From an uncultured Clostridia bacterium (GTDB lineage Bacteria > Bacillota > Clostridia > Christensenellales > Borkfalkiaceae): 8,398 nt of DNA. Positions 1 through 5,227 of the stretch are shown here, piece after piece (position 1 is the first letter of the stretch; the number at the start of each line of letters is the position of its first letter). Position numbers and translations under genes: made by a program. The stretch covers positions 1-8,398 of the forward strand of contig CANPZH010000062.1 in NCBI GenBank assembly GCA_947589335.1. The letters run 5' to 3'. The notes under the pieces were generated by a model. It ran no database searches. It was not told where the DNA came from and was given only the letters and a program-made list of their open reading frames with translations.

Positions 1-134
1 TCCGCCTCTTCGATCACGGGGCTATACCCCTTCCGCCCGCATACTTTGCAGACGTTGATATATTTTTTCGCATTGGGATTCCACTGCTCCAAATAGAGCG
101 AATATCCGCGCTTTGTCTTTTTGCTATGCGACAT
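1..134 (-). CDS. N-terminal part of a small CxxC protein, function unknown (partial, runs off the window start)
   Basis: Only the first 44 codons are in the window; the gene continues beyond base 1. The ATG at 134-132 has a good ribosome binding site (AAAAAAGGAG, 7 bases before it) and lies 21 bases after the tcdA copy 1 stop codon, so the two are probably one operon. The peptide is basic at the start (SHSKKTKRGY), then has the segment LEQWNPNAKKYINVC, and carries one visible Cys-x2-Cys pair (C29, C32, in CKVCGRKGY). Such a pair suggests half of a zinc ribbon or zinc knuckle, but the partner cysteines would lie outside the window. I do not recognise the family and assign no function. Reading frame and start are well supported by the binding site and operon position. 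Confidence 0.72.
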   Translation of the reverse strand, partial: MSHSKKTKRGYSLYLEQWNPNAKKYINVCKVCGRKGYSPVIEEA

Positions 135-155
135 CGGTGCGCTCCTTTTTTAAGA

Positions 156-866
156 TCACCGCATCCCGATGAGATCTTTGATGACCTCTCCCGCGAGGAT
201 AAACCCCGCGACGGGCGGGACATAGGGCATGCTCCCGGGAACTTCGCGCTTTGCGCTCTCCTCTCGGGAAGGAAGCGGACGGCGCGGCGTCTCCTCGGAA
301 TAGACGACCTTGAGGTGGAATATGCCGTATTTTTTGAGCTCGCGGCGCATCGTGCGGGCGAGCGGACAGACGGACGTCTCGGCAAGGTCGGCGACGCGGA
401 AGGCCGTGGCGTCGAACTTGTTGCCCGTCCCCATCGAGCTGACGACGGGCGTTCCGCACGCCGCGGCATTGCGGGCGAGCGCGATCTTCCCCGTCACCGT
501 ATCGATGGCGTCGACGACGTAGTCGTAGTCATGAAAATCAAACGCCGCCGCGGTCTCGGGAAGATAAAACGTCTGATATGTTCGCACCTTGCAGGCGGGA
601 ACGATGTCTGCGATGCGCTCGGCCGCGACCTCGGTTTTATAGCGGCCGACCGTCTTCCACGTCGCATAGAGCTGGCGGTTGAGGTTGGTAACGGAGACCG
701 TATCGCTGTCGACGAGGTCGAGCGCGCCGACGCCCGCGCGTGCGAGCGCCTCCGCGCAATACCCCCCCACGCCGCCGAGGCCGAATATCGCCACGCGGCT
801 TCTTTGGAGCATTTCTATCCCCTCTTCCCCGATGAGAAGGCCTGTTCTCGAAAATTGTTCCTGCAT
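156..866 (-). CDS. tcdA: tRNA threonylcarbamoyladenosine dehydratase TcdA, copy 1
   Basis: A ThiF/MoeB/HesA-type E1-like enzyme of 236 residues, the usual size for the Gram-positive form. TcdA uses ATP to dehydrate N6-threonylcarbamoyladenosine (t6A) at A37 of ANN-decoding tRNAs to cyclic ct6A, in the cytoplasm. Visible marks: the nucleotide-binding GLGGVGG (residues 29-35), the acidic VDSDTVSVTN strand and loop (about 52-61), NRQ just after, the VGRYK segment, VVDAIDTV, and the C-terminal ETSVCPLARTMRRELKK and VPPVAGFILAGEVIKDL blocks. The start is the ATG at 866-864, matching the family beginning (MQEQFSRTGLLIG). An upstream TTG at 884 would put the start inside the promoter and is rejected. 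No ribosome binding site precedes the ATG; the promoter geometry predicts a leaderless message. It is about 70% identical to copy 2 at 2876-3601. The downstream gene (134-1) follows after 21 bases. Confidence 0.93.
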   Translation of the reverse strand: MQEQFSRTGLLIGEEGIEMLQRSRVAIFGLGGVGGYCAEALARAGVGALDLVDSDTVSVTNLNRQLYATWKTVGRYKTEVAAERIADIVPACKVRTYQTFYLPETAAAFDFHDYDYVVDAIDTVTGKIALARNAAACGTPVVSSMGTGNKFDATAFRVADLAETSVCPLARTMRRELKKYGIFHLKVVYSEETPRRPLPSREESAKREVPGSMPYVPPVAGFILAGEVIKDLIGMR

Positions 867-872
867 ACGCCT

Positions 873-901
873 ATTATAATGCAACCGACGCGGAAAGTCA
901 A
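873..901 (-). promoter_or_regulatory. Promoter of tcdA copy 1, predicted leaderless start
   Basis: On the minus strand, -35 TTGACT (901-896), a 17-base spacer and -10 TATAAT (878-873), a near-perfect sigma-A promoter. Exactly six bases (AGGCGT) separate the -10 box from the ATG at 866, which puts the expected +1 on the A of the start codon. Copy 2 has the same spacing. Confidence 0.85.
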
Positions 902-932
902 GGATTCCGCACGGCGCGCTTCCGCATAAAAA

Positions 933-1014
933 TTTACGCCTTTGCGGCTCGCGGTGAGGACAAGCAAGGCGGCCGTTCCCATCCTCGGAACCGCCTCGAT
1001 ATTTCCCGCGTAAA
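933..1014. other. Structured intergenic stretch between the tcdA copy 1 promoter and the tRNA promoter
   Basis: The 885-1124 gap holds no gene I can support. Within it, TTTACGC (933-939) can pair with GCGTAAA (1008-1014). Inside that, GGCGG (968-972) plus TTCC (976-979) can pair with GGAA (987-990) plus CCGCC (991-995), leaving a CCG bulge and a 7-base loop. No promoter reading into it was found. It may be a remnant of a terminator or a small structured RNA, or chance in a GC-rich context. Confidence 0.25.
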
Positions 1015-1042
1015 AAAATTTTGGATTTCGCCGCAAAAACGC

Positions 1043-1071
1043 TTGCATTTTTTTATGGTTTCCCATATAAT
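1043..1071 (+). promoter_or_regulatory. Promoter of the tRNA-Thr gene
   Basis: -35 TTGCAT (1043-1048), 17-base spacer, -10 TATAAT (1066-1071). The expected transcription start is near 1078, giving a precursor with a leader of about 47 bases before the tRNA at 1125. This is the only good promoter between the structured stretch and the tRNA. Confidence 0.72.
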
Positions 1072-1124
1072 AGAAAAGCGTTGCGGATGCGGCGGGAAAG
1101 CCGTGGCTGCACACAAAAAATTAC

Positions 1125-1200
1125 GCTACTGTGGCTCAGTCGGTAGAGCAGCTGATTCGTAATCAGCAGGTCGCCGGTTCAAGTCCGGCCAGTAGCTCCA
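1125..1200 (+). tRNA. tRNA-Thr, anticodon CGT
   Basis: A full 76-base cloverleaf. The acceptor stem GCTACTG pairs with CAGTAGC, followed by discriminator T and an encoded CCA. The D arm is GCTC-AGTCGGTA-GAGC. The anticodon stem GCTGA/TCAGC encloses the 7-base loop TTCGTAA, whose middle bases give anticodon CGT, reading threonine codon ACG. The T arm is GCCGG-TTCAAGT-CCGGC. Position 37 is A, as needed for t6A and hence for TcdA chemistry; position 32 is T, so it would not be a TtcA (C32) substrate. It has its own promoter and terminator. Confidence 0.96.
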
Positions 1201-1207
1201 AAAAATG

Positions 1208-1236
1208 AGATGGGACGAAAGCCCATCTCTTTTTTT
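1208..1236 (+). terminator. Intrinsic terminator of the tRNA-Thr gene
   Basis: Perfect 8-bp stem GAGATGGG (1208-1215) and CCCATCTC (1223-1230), 7-base loop ACGAAAG, then a run of six T. It starts 8 bases after the tRNA CCA end, so the tRNA is transcribed alone. Confidence 0.9.
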
Positions 1237-1348
1237 GCAATTTGCTTGTACGGCTTGAACCGTCTTGACCTGCGGCTCATCTCGATGTTCTCCTAAACAC
1301 GGCGAAGGGAAATTCCGCGGGGAATTGGAAGGAATTTGCTTCAAAGAC

Positions 1349-1376
1349 TTGACAAGTTTTGCATATGCGCTATAAT
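1349..1376 (+). promoter_or_regulatory. Promoter of the 60-residue repeat protein gene
   Basis: -35 TTGACA (1349-1354), 16-base spacer, -10 TATAAT (1371-1376). Both boxes match consensus; the spacer is one base short of the 17 seen at most other promoters here. The expected start is near 1383, about 26 bases before the ATG at 1409. It may also drive the lipoprotein gene, since no terminator is evident between them. Confidence 0.8.
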
Positions 1377-1408
1377 AAAACCGACGTCATGTGATGGGGG
1401 ATGAGCTG

Positions 1409-1591
1409 ATGAATCAGATATTGAAAGACAACCTCGGCCGCAAGCTCGGGGAGATCAGAGACGAGGGGACCCGCCAGACCATTTACGACTATCTCGGCCG
1501 CCGTTTGGGCTATTTCGACGGACGTTACACCTACGACAGCCTCGGCCGCAGGATCGGCGAGGGGAACCTGCTCACCATGCTCCTGAGATGA
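1409..1591 (+). CDS. Small three-repeat protein, possibly a beta-flower-like fold
   Basis: A 60-residue protein with three copies of the motif D-x-L-G-R-x-[LI]-G at residues 7-14, 27-34 and 43-50, each introduced by Y/K-D and followed by a short aromatic or acidic strand, ending in GNLLTMLLR. It has no signal peptide, membrane segment or cysteines. The start at ATG 1409 is chosen because GGGGG (1396-1400) lies 8 bases upstream; GTG 1391 and ATG 1394 in the same frame have no comparable site. The repeat pattern resembles the short symmetric repeats of small beta-flower or propeller-like proteins, as recalled from memory; the resemblance to YD-type repeats is weaker. The cellular role is unknown. 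A strong promoter upstream argues that it is expressed. The lipoprotein gene follows after about 100 bases. Confidence 0.75.
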   Translation: MNQILKDNLGRKLGEIRDEGTRQTIYDYLGRRLGYFDGRYTYDSLGRRIGEGNLLTMLLR

Positions 1592-1695
1592 TCGCGGTGA
1601 CGCAGAGGTAGCAAAAACTCAGACCAAAAAGCGAGACAGATGATATTTTTCGATCGTGCGGGAGCAGCCGAGCGATCAGCGGAGAAGGAGAAACG

Positions 1696-2715
1696 ATGAG
1701 GACAACGGGAAGCAAAGTTGTTAAAAAGGTGGCCACCATGTCTTTGGCGGCGGGCATTGCGCTGGCGGCAAGCGGTTGCCAGGTGATTGTTAAGCCGGAC
1801 CCGGACGACCCAAGCAAAGATGTGATTGTTGACATCACGCCGGCTGACCCCAACAACCCAAGCACCGACCCTAACAACCCAAGCACCGACCCGGGCAAAG
1901 ATAAAAACCCAAGCGATGAGCCGCCCGTTGAGCCGGACTATTCCATGTATAGCGAAACCCTCCAAACCGTTTTGAAAAGCGATTATTATAATGATATAGT
2001 TCAAAATGGTAACAGGCAAGAATATTTATTTGATACTGGCTATAATTTAGCCGAGGCAATTCCTTACAATTTCTTAACTCAACATAATGAAAATATTCAA
2101 TATATTAAAGATGGCAGAACTAGAGCAGATGTTCAATTATATATTTTAAATAACGATGAAACCAATCTTTATAGTCGTGTTGAACTCACTTATGATAATG
2201 AAAACAATGATTATATAAAACAATATTTAATCAAATATGATTTAAGCGATTATCAGCAAGAATTTGAAGAACTTAAAATGCTATATCAAGGCAAATATGC
2301 ACAAGCAAATTTCTTATTCCAAGAAATTGACAAACAAATTGACCCAAGCAATGTTGAACTTGTAAGCGAATTTAGCATTTATGAAAATACATATAACGGC
2401 ATTTTAAACAATTTTAATTCTAAAGACATAATTAAGAACGATTTTGTTAAAATTGATAATTATACAATTACACATATTGAACAAGATAAAGACGATGACG
2501 AAACATATTATATCGATTTAATTGCAATGAATTCTGGTGCAATTATGAATATGAAAGGCAAATTGAGATGGTCTGCCCAGGCAAGTTTTCCAAATGGAAT
2601 TTTAAAACTGGGAACGCCTCGCGAAACCGCCATTTTAGAGACATCTGTTCCTACACCTATCACTTGCTACTATCAATTGCCAACATCAAAAGATTTTGCT
2701 AAATCAGTTGAATAA
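1696..2715 (+). CDS. Secreted lipoprotein of unknown function with an AT-rich C-terminal body
   Basis: A 339-residue protein. Residues 1-27 form a lipoprotein signal: basic start (KVVKK), hydrophobic AATM-to-AL core, and lipobox ASG ahead of Cys28, the expected lipidated residue. Residues 34-82 are a Pro/Asp/Ser linker with two DPNNPST repeats (51-57, 58-64), likely a spacer off the membrane. From about residue 90 to 339 lies a globular body rich in Asn, Asp, Tyr, Ile and Lys, with no motif I recognise. The start is ATG 1696 with AAGGAG five bases upstream. Base composition changes abruptly in one frame: the 1801-1860 linker has 34 of 60 G/C, while 1981-2040, 2101-2160 and 2461-2520 have only 15-16. 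This suggests acquired DNA fused to, or retained with, a host-like signal and linker. It is closed by its own terminator. Confidence 0.88.
   Translation: MRTTGSKVVKKVATMSLAAGIALAASGCQVIVKPDPDDPSKDVIVDITPADPNNPSTDPNNPSTDPGKDKNPSDEPPVEPDYSMYSETLQTVLKSDYYNDIVQNGNRQEYLFDTGYNLAEAIPYNFLTQHNENIQYIKDGRTRADVQLYILNNDETNLYSRVELTYDNENNDYIKQYLIKYDLSDYQQEFEELKMLYQGKYAQANFLFQEIDKQIDPSNVELVSEFSIYENTYNGILNNFNSKDIIKNDFVKIDNYTITHIEQDKDDDETYYIDLIAMNSGAIMNMKGKLRWSAQASFPNGILKLGTPRETAILETSVPTPITCYYQLPTSKDFAKSVE
1846..1887 (+). repeat. Tandem 21-base repeat in the lipoprotein linker
   Basis: Two adjacent copies (1846-1866, 1867-1887), differing at one third-codon position (CCC versus CCT), encode DPNNPST twice. Tandem copies like this can vary in number by slippage, changing the length of the linker between the membrane anchor and the body. 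Confidence 0.85.
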
Positions 2716-2746
2716 AAAATTCGTGGTTAATTCCACGAATTTTTTT
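2714..2746 (+). terminator. Intrinsic terminator of the lipoprotein gene
   Basis: ATTCGTGG (2719-2726) pairs with CCACGAAT (2733-2740) around a TTAATT loop, followed by TTTTTT. The preceding A run (2714-2718) extends pairing into the T run, so it may act on both strands. It begins directly after the TAA stop. Confidence 0.9.
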
Positions 2747-2783
2747 GTTGCTAAACTGCTGTGAATGAGCCAGATTTTACACC

Positions 2784-2825
2784 GTCCGCCGTCTTCCGGA
2801 TATTTGCCGGACGGCGAAGGCGGAC
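2784..2825. repeat. Imperfect inverted repeat just upstream of the tcdA copy 2 promoter
   Basis: GTCCGCC (2784-2790) is complementary to GGCGGAC (2819-2825). Inside, GCCGT plus CCGG can pair with CCGG plus ACGGC, with a CTT bulge and an ATATTTG loop. It ends 15 bases before the -35 box and has no T run on either side, so it looks more like an operator or a structural element than a terminator. Copy 1 has no equivalent. Confidence 0.4.
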
Positions 2826-2840
2826 GCGGGCGGGAAGTCC

Positions 2841-2869
2841 TTGACATTCTCCCCGCGAGCGATTATAAT
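2841..2869 (+). promoter_or_regulatory. Promoter of the tcdA copy 2 - ttcA operon, predicted leaderless start
   Basis: -35 TTGACA (2841-2846), 17-base spacer, -10 TATAAT (2864-2869), both perfect. Six bases (ACTTGT) separate the -10 box from ATG 2876, so the predicted +1 is the A of the start codon. There is no Shine-Dalgarno sequence before the ATG. Confidence 0.87.
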
Positions 2870-2875
2870 ACTTGT

Positions 2876-3601
2876 ATGCTTGACCGCTTTTCGAGGGCAG
2901 AGCTCCTGTTGGGGGCGGACGCCATGAAAAACCTCAAAAACAGCCGCGTGGCGGTGTTCGGGCTCGGCGGCGTGGGGGGCTACTGCGTCGAAGCCCTCGC
3001 CCGCGCGGGCGTGGGGGCGCTCGATCTTGTCGACGGCGACAAGGTGTCGCTCACCAACATCAACCGCCAGATCTACGCCCTGGAGGGGACGGTCGGCAGA
3101 TACAAGACGGACGTCGCCGCAGAGCGGATCAGGGAGATCAACCCCGCATGCGACGTGCGCGCCTTCCGTCTCTTCTATCTGCCCGATACCGAGTTCGACT
3201 TTCGCGGCTACGACTACATCGTCGACGCGATCGACACGGTCTCCGGCAAGATCGCGATCGTGCGGCATGCCAAGGAGTGCGGCGTGCCCGTCATCAGCGC
3301 GATGGGGGCGGGGAACAAGCTCGACCCTTCGCGTTTCGAGGTCGCGGACCTTTCCGAGACGTCCGTCTGTCCGCTCGCCCGCACGATGCGGCGGGAGCTC
3401 AAAAAATACGGCATTGCGCACCTGAAGGTGGTCTATTCCAAGGAGGAGCCCCGCCGTCCGCTTCCCTCCGAAGAGGAGAGCGGCAAGCGGGAGACGCCGG
3501 GGAGCCTTTCCTTCGTGCCCCCCGTCATGGGATTTCTCCTTGCGGGGGAGGTCATCAGAGACCTTTCGGCCTGCGCCGCGGAGGAGGGAAGACATGAGTG
3601 A
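2876..3601 (+). CDS. tcdA: tRNA threonylcarbamoyladenosine dehydratase TcdA, copy 2
   Basis: A 241-residue E1-like enzyme of the ThiF family, with the same predicted activity as copy 1: ATP-driven cyclisation of t6A37 in tRNA. It keeps the GLGGVGG nucleotide loop, LVDGDKVSLTN, NRQ, VGRYK, IVDAIDTV, ETSVCPLARTMRRELKK and the VPPVMGFLLAGEVIRDL end, so nothing obvious is lost. The start is ATG 2876 (MLDRFSRAELLLG), matching copy 1 and the family; the frame is open further upstream to 2765 but that would run through the promoter. Hand alignment to copy 1 gives about 70% identity over roughly 231 positions, differing mostly outside the motifs. Its last 8 bases overlap the ttcA start (ATGAGTGA), which implies translational coupling. 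Which copy does the housekeeping job, or whether one has a new substrate, cannot be told from sequence alone. Confidence 0.93.
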   Translation: MLDRFSRAELLLGADAMKNLKNSRVAVFGLGGVGGYCVEALARAGVGALDLVDGDKVSLTNINRQIYALEGTVGRYKTDVAAERIREINPACDVRAFRLFYLPDTEFDFRGYDYIVDAIDTVSGKIAIVRHAKECGVPVISAMGAGNKLDPSRFEVADLSETSVCPLARTMRRELKKYGIAHLKVVYSKEEPRRPLPSEEESGKRETPGSLSFVPPVMGFLLAGEVIRDLSACAAEEGRHE

Positions 3602-4412
3602 ATTGTTCGAGACGGTCGAGGAGGGGATCCGCGGGCGGTTTGCGCGGCGGCTCTTCACGCCGTTTGCGAAGGCGATTGTGACCTACGACCTTATAAAACC
3701 GGGCGATAAGATCGCGGTCTGCATTTCGGGCGGGAAGGATTCCACCCTCATGGCGAAGCTCTTCCAGGAGCTCAAGCGGCACAACAAGTTCCCGTTCGAA
3801 TTGGTTTTTCTCGTGATGGATCCCGGGTACAGCCCCGAAAACCGCAAGAAGATCGAGGACAACGCGCGTCTGCTCCGCATTCCCGTCACCTTTTTCGAGA
3901 CGGACATCTTCGAGAATGTGTATGAGATCGAGAAGTCGCCCTGCTATCTCTGCGCGCGCATGCGGCGGGGACATCTGTATGCCAAGGCGAAGGAGCTCGG
4001 CTGCAACAAGATCGCGCTCGGGCATCACTACGACGACGTGATCGAGACGATCCTGATGGGGATGCTCTACGGCGGACAGATCCAGACGATGCTGCCGAAG
4101 CTCAAGAGCACGAACTTCGAGGGGATGGAGCTCATCCGTCCGATGTATCTCGTGCGGGAGAAAGACATCATTGCATGGCGGGAGGAGTACGGGCTCGAAT
4201 TTCTGCGCTGTGCGTGTAAATTCACGGCGGAGCTTGCAAGGGGGGACGCGGACGGCAAGCGGCAGAAGGTGAAGGAGCTCATCCGCAACCTCAAGCGGGA
4301 AGACCCGCAGATCGAGCAGAACATCTTCAAGAGCGTGGAGAACGTGAGCCTTGCGATGGTGATCGCCTATAAAGACAAAGACGGCGTAAGACACCGCTTC
4401 GACGAGGCGTAA
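3594..4412 (+). CDS. ttcA: TtcA-family tRNA sulfurtransferase (PP-loop ATPase)
   Basis: A 272-residue cytoplasmic protein of the TtcA branch of PP-loop enzymes, which activate a tRNA base with ATP and insert sulfur; E. coli TtcA makes 2-thiocytidine at C32 with an iron-sulfur cluster. Visible: the PP-loop SGGKDST at 45-51, the pair C117/C120 in SPCYLCARMRRG, the GHHYDDVIET block (143-152), LYGG (158-161), RPMYLVREKDI (182-192), and C206/C208 in LRCACKF, one of which is the likely third cluster ligand. The start is ATG 3594, set by GGAGGGA about 6 bases upstream; the frame is open to 3540 but that lacks a site. It overlaps tcdA copy 2 by 8 bases, making a two-gene tRNA-modification operon. The exact substrate is inferred from family; the Firmicutes branch is divergent and could act on another base. 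Confidence 0.87.
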   Translation: MSELFETVEEGIRGRFARRLFTPFAKAIVTYDLIKPGDKIAVCISGGKDSTLMAKLFQELKRHNKFPFELVFLVMDPGYSPENRKKIEDNARLLRIPVTFFETDIFENVYEIEKSPCYLCARMRRGHLYAKAKELGCNKIALGHHYDDVIETILMGMLYGGQIQTMLPKLKSTNFEGMELIRPMYLVREKDIIAWREEYGLEFLRCACKFTAELARGDADGKRQKVKELIRNLKREDPQIEQNIFKSVENVSLAMVIAYKDKDGVRHRFDEA

Positions 4413-4444
4413 ATCGTTTTTGAAAAGCGGAAATTTTTTTGAAA

Positions 4445-4490
4445 GCGCGGGCGCCCGAGGCAAAGCCTCGGGCGCCCGCGCGGTCTTTTC
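4445..4490 (+). terminator. Very GC-rich hairpin after ttcA, probable terminator
   Basis: Perfect inverted repeat 4445-4460 with 4466-4481 (16 bp; extends to 17 bp by pairing C4461 with G4465, leaving an AAA loop). It is followed by GGTCTTTTC, a weak and delayed U tract. Its place 32 bases after the ttcA stop fits transcription termination, though the poor U tract leaves room for an RNA-stabilising role. Confidence 0.65.
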
Positions 4491-4497
4491 GGTTGCA

Positions 4498-4535
4498 ATA
4501 CAAAAGCCTCCCGAAAACTCAGGAGACTTTTGTAT
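4498..4535 (-). terminator. Terminator of the minus-strand transporter operon, possibly bidirectional
   Basis: Inverted repeat 4498-4511 with 4522-4535, 14 bp with one mismatch, 10-base loop. Read on the minus strand it gives CTCC-loop-GGGAGG followed by CTTTTGT, a standard intrinsic terminator 30 bases after the SDR stop codon. The plus-strand reading ends in CTTTTGT as well, so it may back up the ttcA hairpin. Confidence 0.7.
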
Positions 4536-4565
4536 GAAAGTATTTGCCCGGAGACGCCCTTTGCG

Positions 4566-5212
4566 TCACCAAATGAAATTCGCCGAAGCCGCTTCCCCGT
4601 TGTCAATGAGCAGGTCTTGCGCGGTCATCGAGCGGTTGATCGCCGTCAGAAAGTATGCCCACTCCGCGATCTCTTCGGGCTCCGCCCACTTTTTCAGCGG
4701 GGTCTCGTCCATGACCGCCTTCCAGAGCGCGGGATCGTCCATGACGTGCGCGTTGAGCGCCGTGCGGACCCCGCCGGGGAGAGACTGTTCGCGGTCGCGC
4801 CGTATCTTGCCGCCCTGAGGGCGACGTTTTTCATATAGGCGACGACGCCGCCCTTGCTCGCCGCGTATTCGGGGAACTCCGCGCCCGTCTGCGCACTTGC
4901 CGAGGCAATGAACAGAATGCTTCTGATCTGCCCCGTAAAGGCGTATTTCTCGGTCACACGGATCGTTCCCTTGAGGTTGACTTCGATGTCCCGTCCGGAG
5001 TCCTGCACGCCTGCGTTGTTGATAAGGATCTCCACGTCCCCGACGTCCGGCAGTTCGCCCGAGAGGATATCCGTCTGAAAATGGCGGTAGCGGGCATGTG
5101 CGATCGGAGAGGGGAGCAGGTCGAGCCCTGCGACCTCGTGCCCCATGGAGAGGAACTTTTCGGCGATGGCTCTGCCGATCCCCCCCGAAGTTCCCGTGAT
5201 CAGAGTCTTCAT
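4566..5212 (-). pseudogene. SDR-family oxidoreductase with a one-base frameshift
   Basis: A short-chain dehydrogenase/reductase (NAD(P)-dependent Rossmann enzyme). The frame from ATG 5212 carries TGTSGGIG (residues 6-13), INNAG (64-68), a candidate catalytic serine in IASAS (104 or 106) and YAASK (Y116, K120). It stays in register only to about NSLSP (residue 146). The rest of the protein, GGVRTALNAHVMDD to the end NFIW, continues in another frame to the TGA at 4566. Adding one base at 4776-4779 (a run of four G on the plus strand, C on the coding strand) would restore the family motif SPGGVRT and one frame of 215 residues. It is either a real loss-of-function change or a homopolymer sequencing or assembly error. 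Start supported by GGAG five bases upstream. It is 15 bases after the membrane protein gene, in the same operon. Substrate unknown. Confidence 0.82.
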
Positions 5213-5227
5213 GCGTTCTCCGCCCGA

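Noticed and set aside
867..884. TTG start six codons upstream of tcdA copy 1
   Set aside because: The extra codons are the -10 box itself (TATAAT read as codons), and the family begins at the ATG at 866.
126..929. Long plus-strand frame opposite tcdA copy 1, and its counterpart opposite copy 2 (2777-3658)
   Set aside because: The two look alike only because the two tcdA genes are alike; they are reverse-frame shadows.
815..1114. Minus-strand frame of up to 99 residues across the tcdA copy 1 promoter region
   Set aside because: No ribosome binding site at its likely starts, it runs through the tcdA copy 1 promoter and into that gene in another frame, and it resembles no family I know.
1126..1344. 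Minus-strand open frame ending in WPDLNRRPADYESAALPTEPQ
   Set aside because: It is the antisense of the tRNA-Thr gene, a well-known false protein seen opposite tRNAs; it also runs through the tRNA terminator.
1409..1591. Fragment of a large RHS/YD-repeat toxin
   Set aside because: The gene has its own promoter, ribosome binding site and stop, and only three short repeats; no other RHS sequence lies nearby.
1176..2765. Integrated element using the tRNA-Thr 3' end as attachment site
   Set aside because: I found no second copy of the tRNA 3' end downstream and no integrase gene; the AT-rich gene alone is not enough evidence.
2765..2875. N-terminal extension of tcdA copy 2
   Set aside because: It would translate the inverted repeat and the promoter; the downstream ATG matches copy 1 and the family.
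4766..4795. Programmed -1 frameshift producing the full SDR protein
   Set aside because: The junction lacks a canonical slippery heptamer and a clear stimulating structure; a lost base in the C run is simpler.
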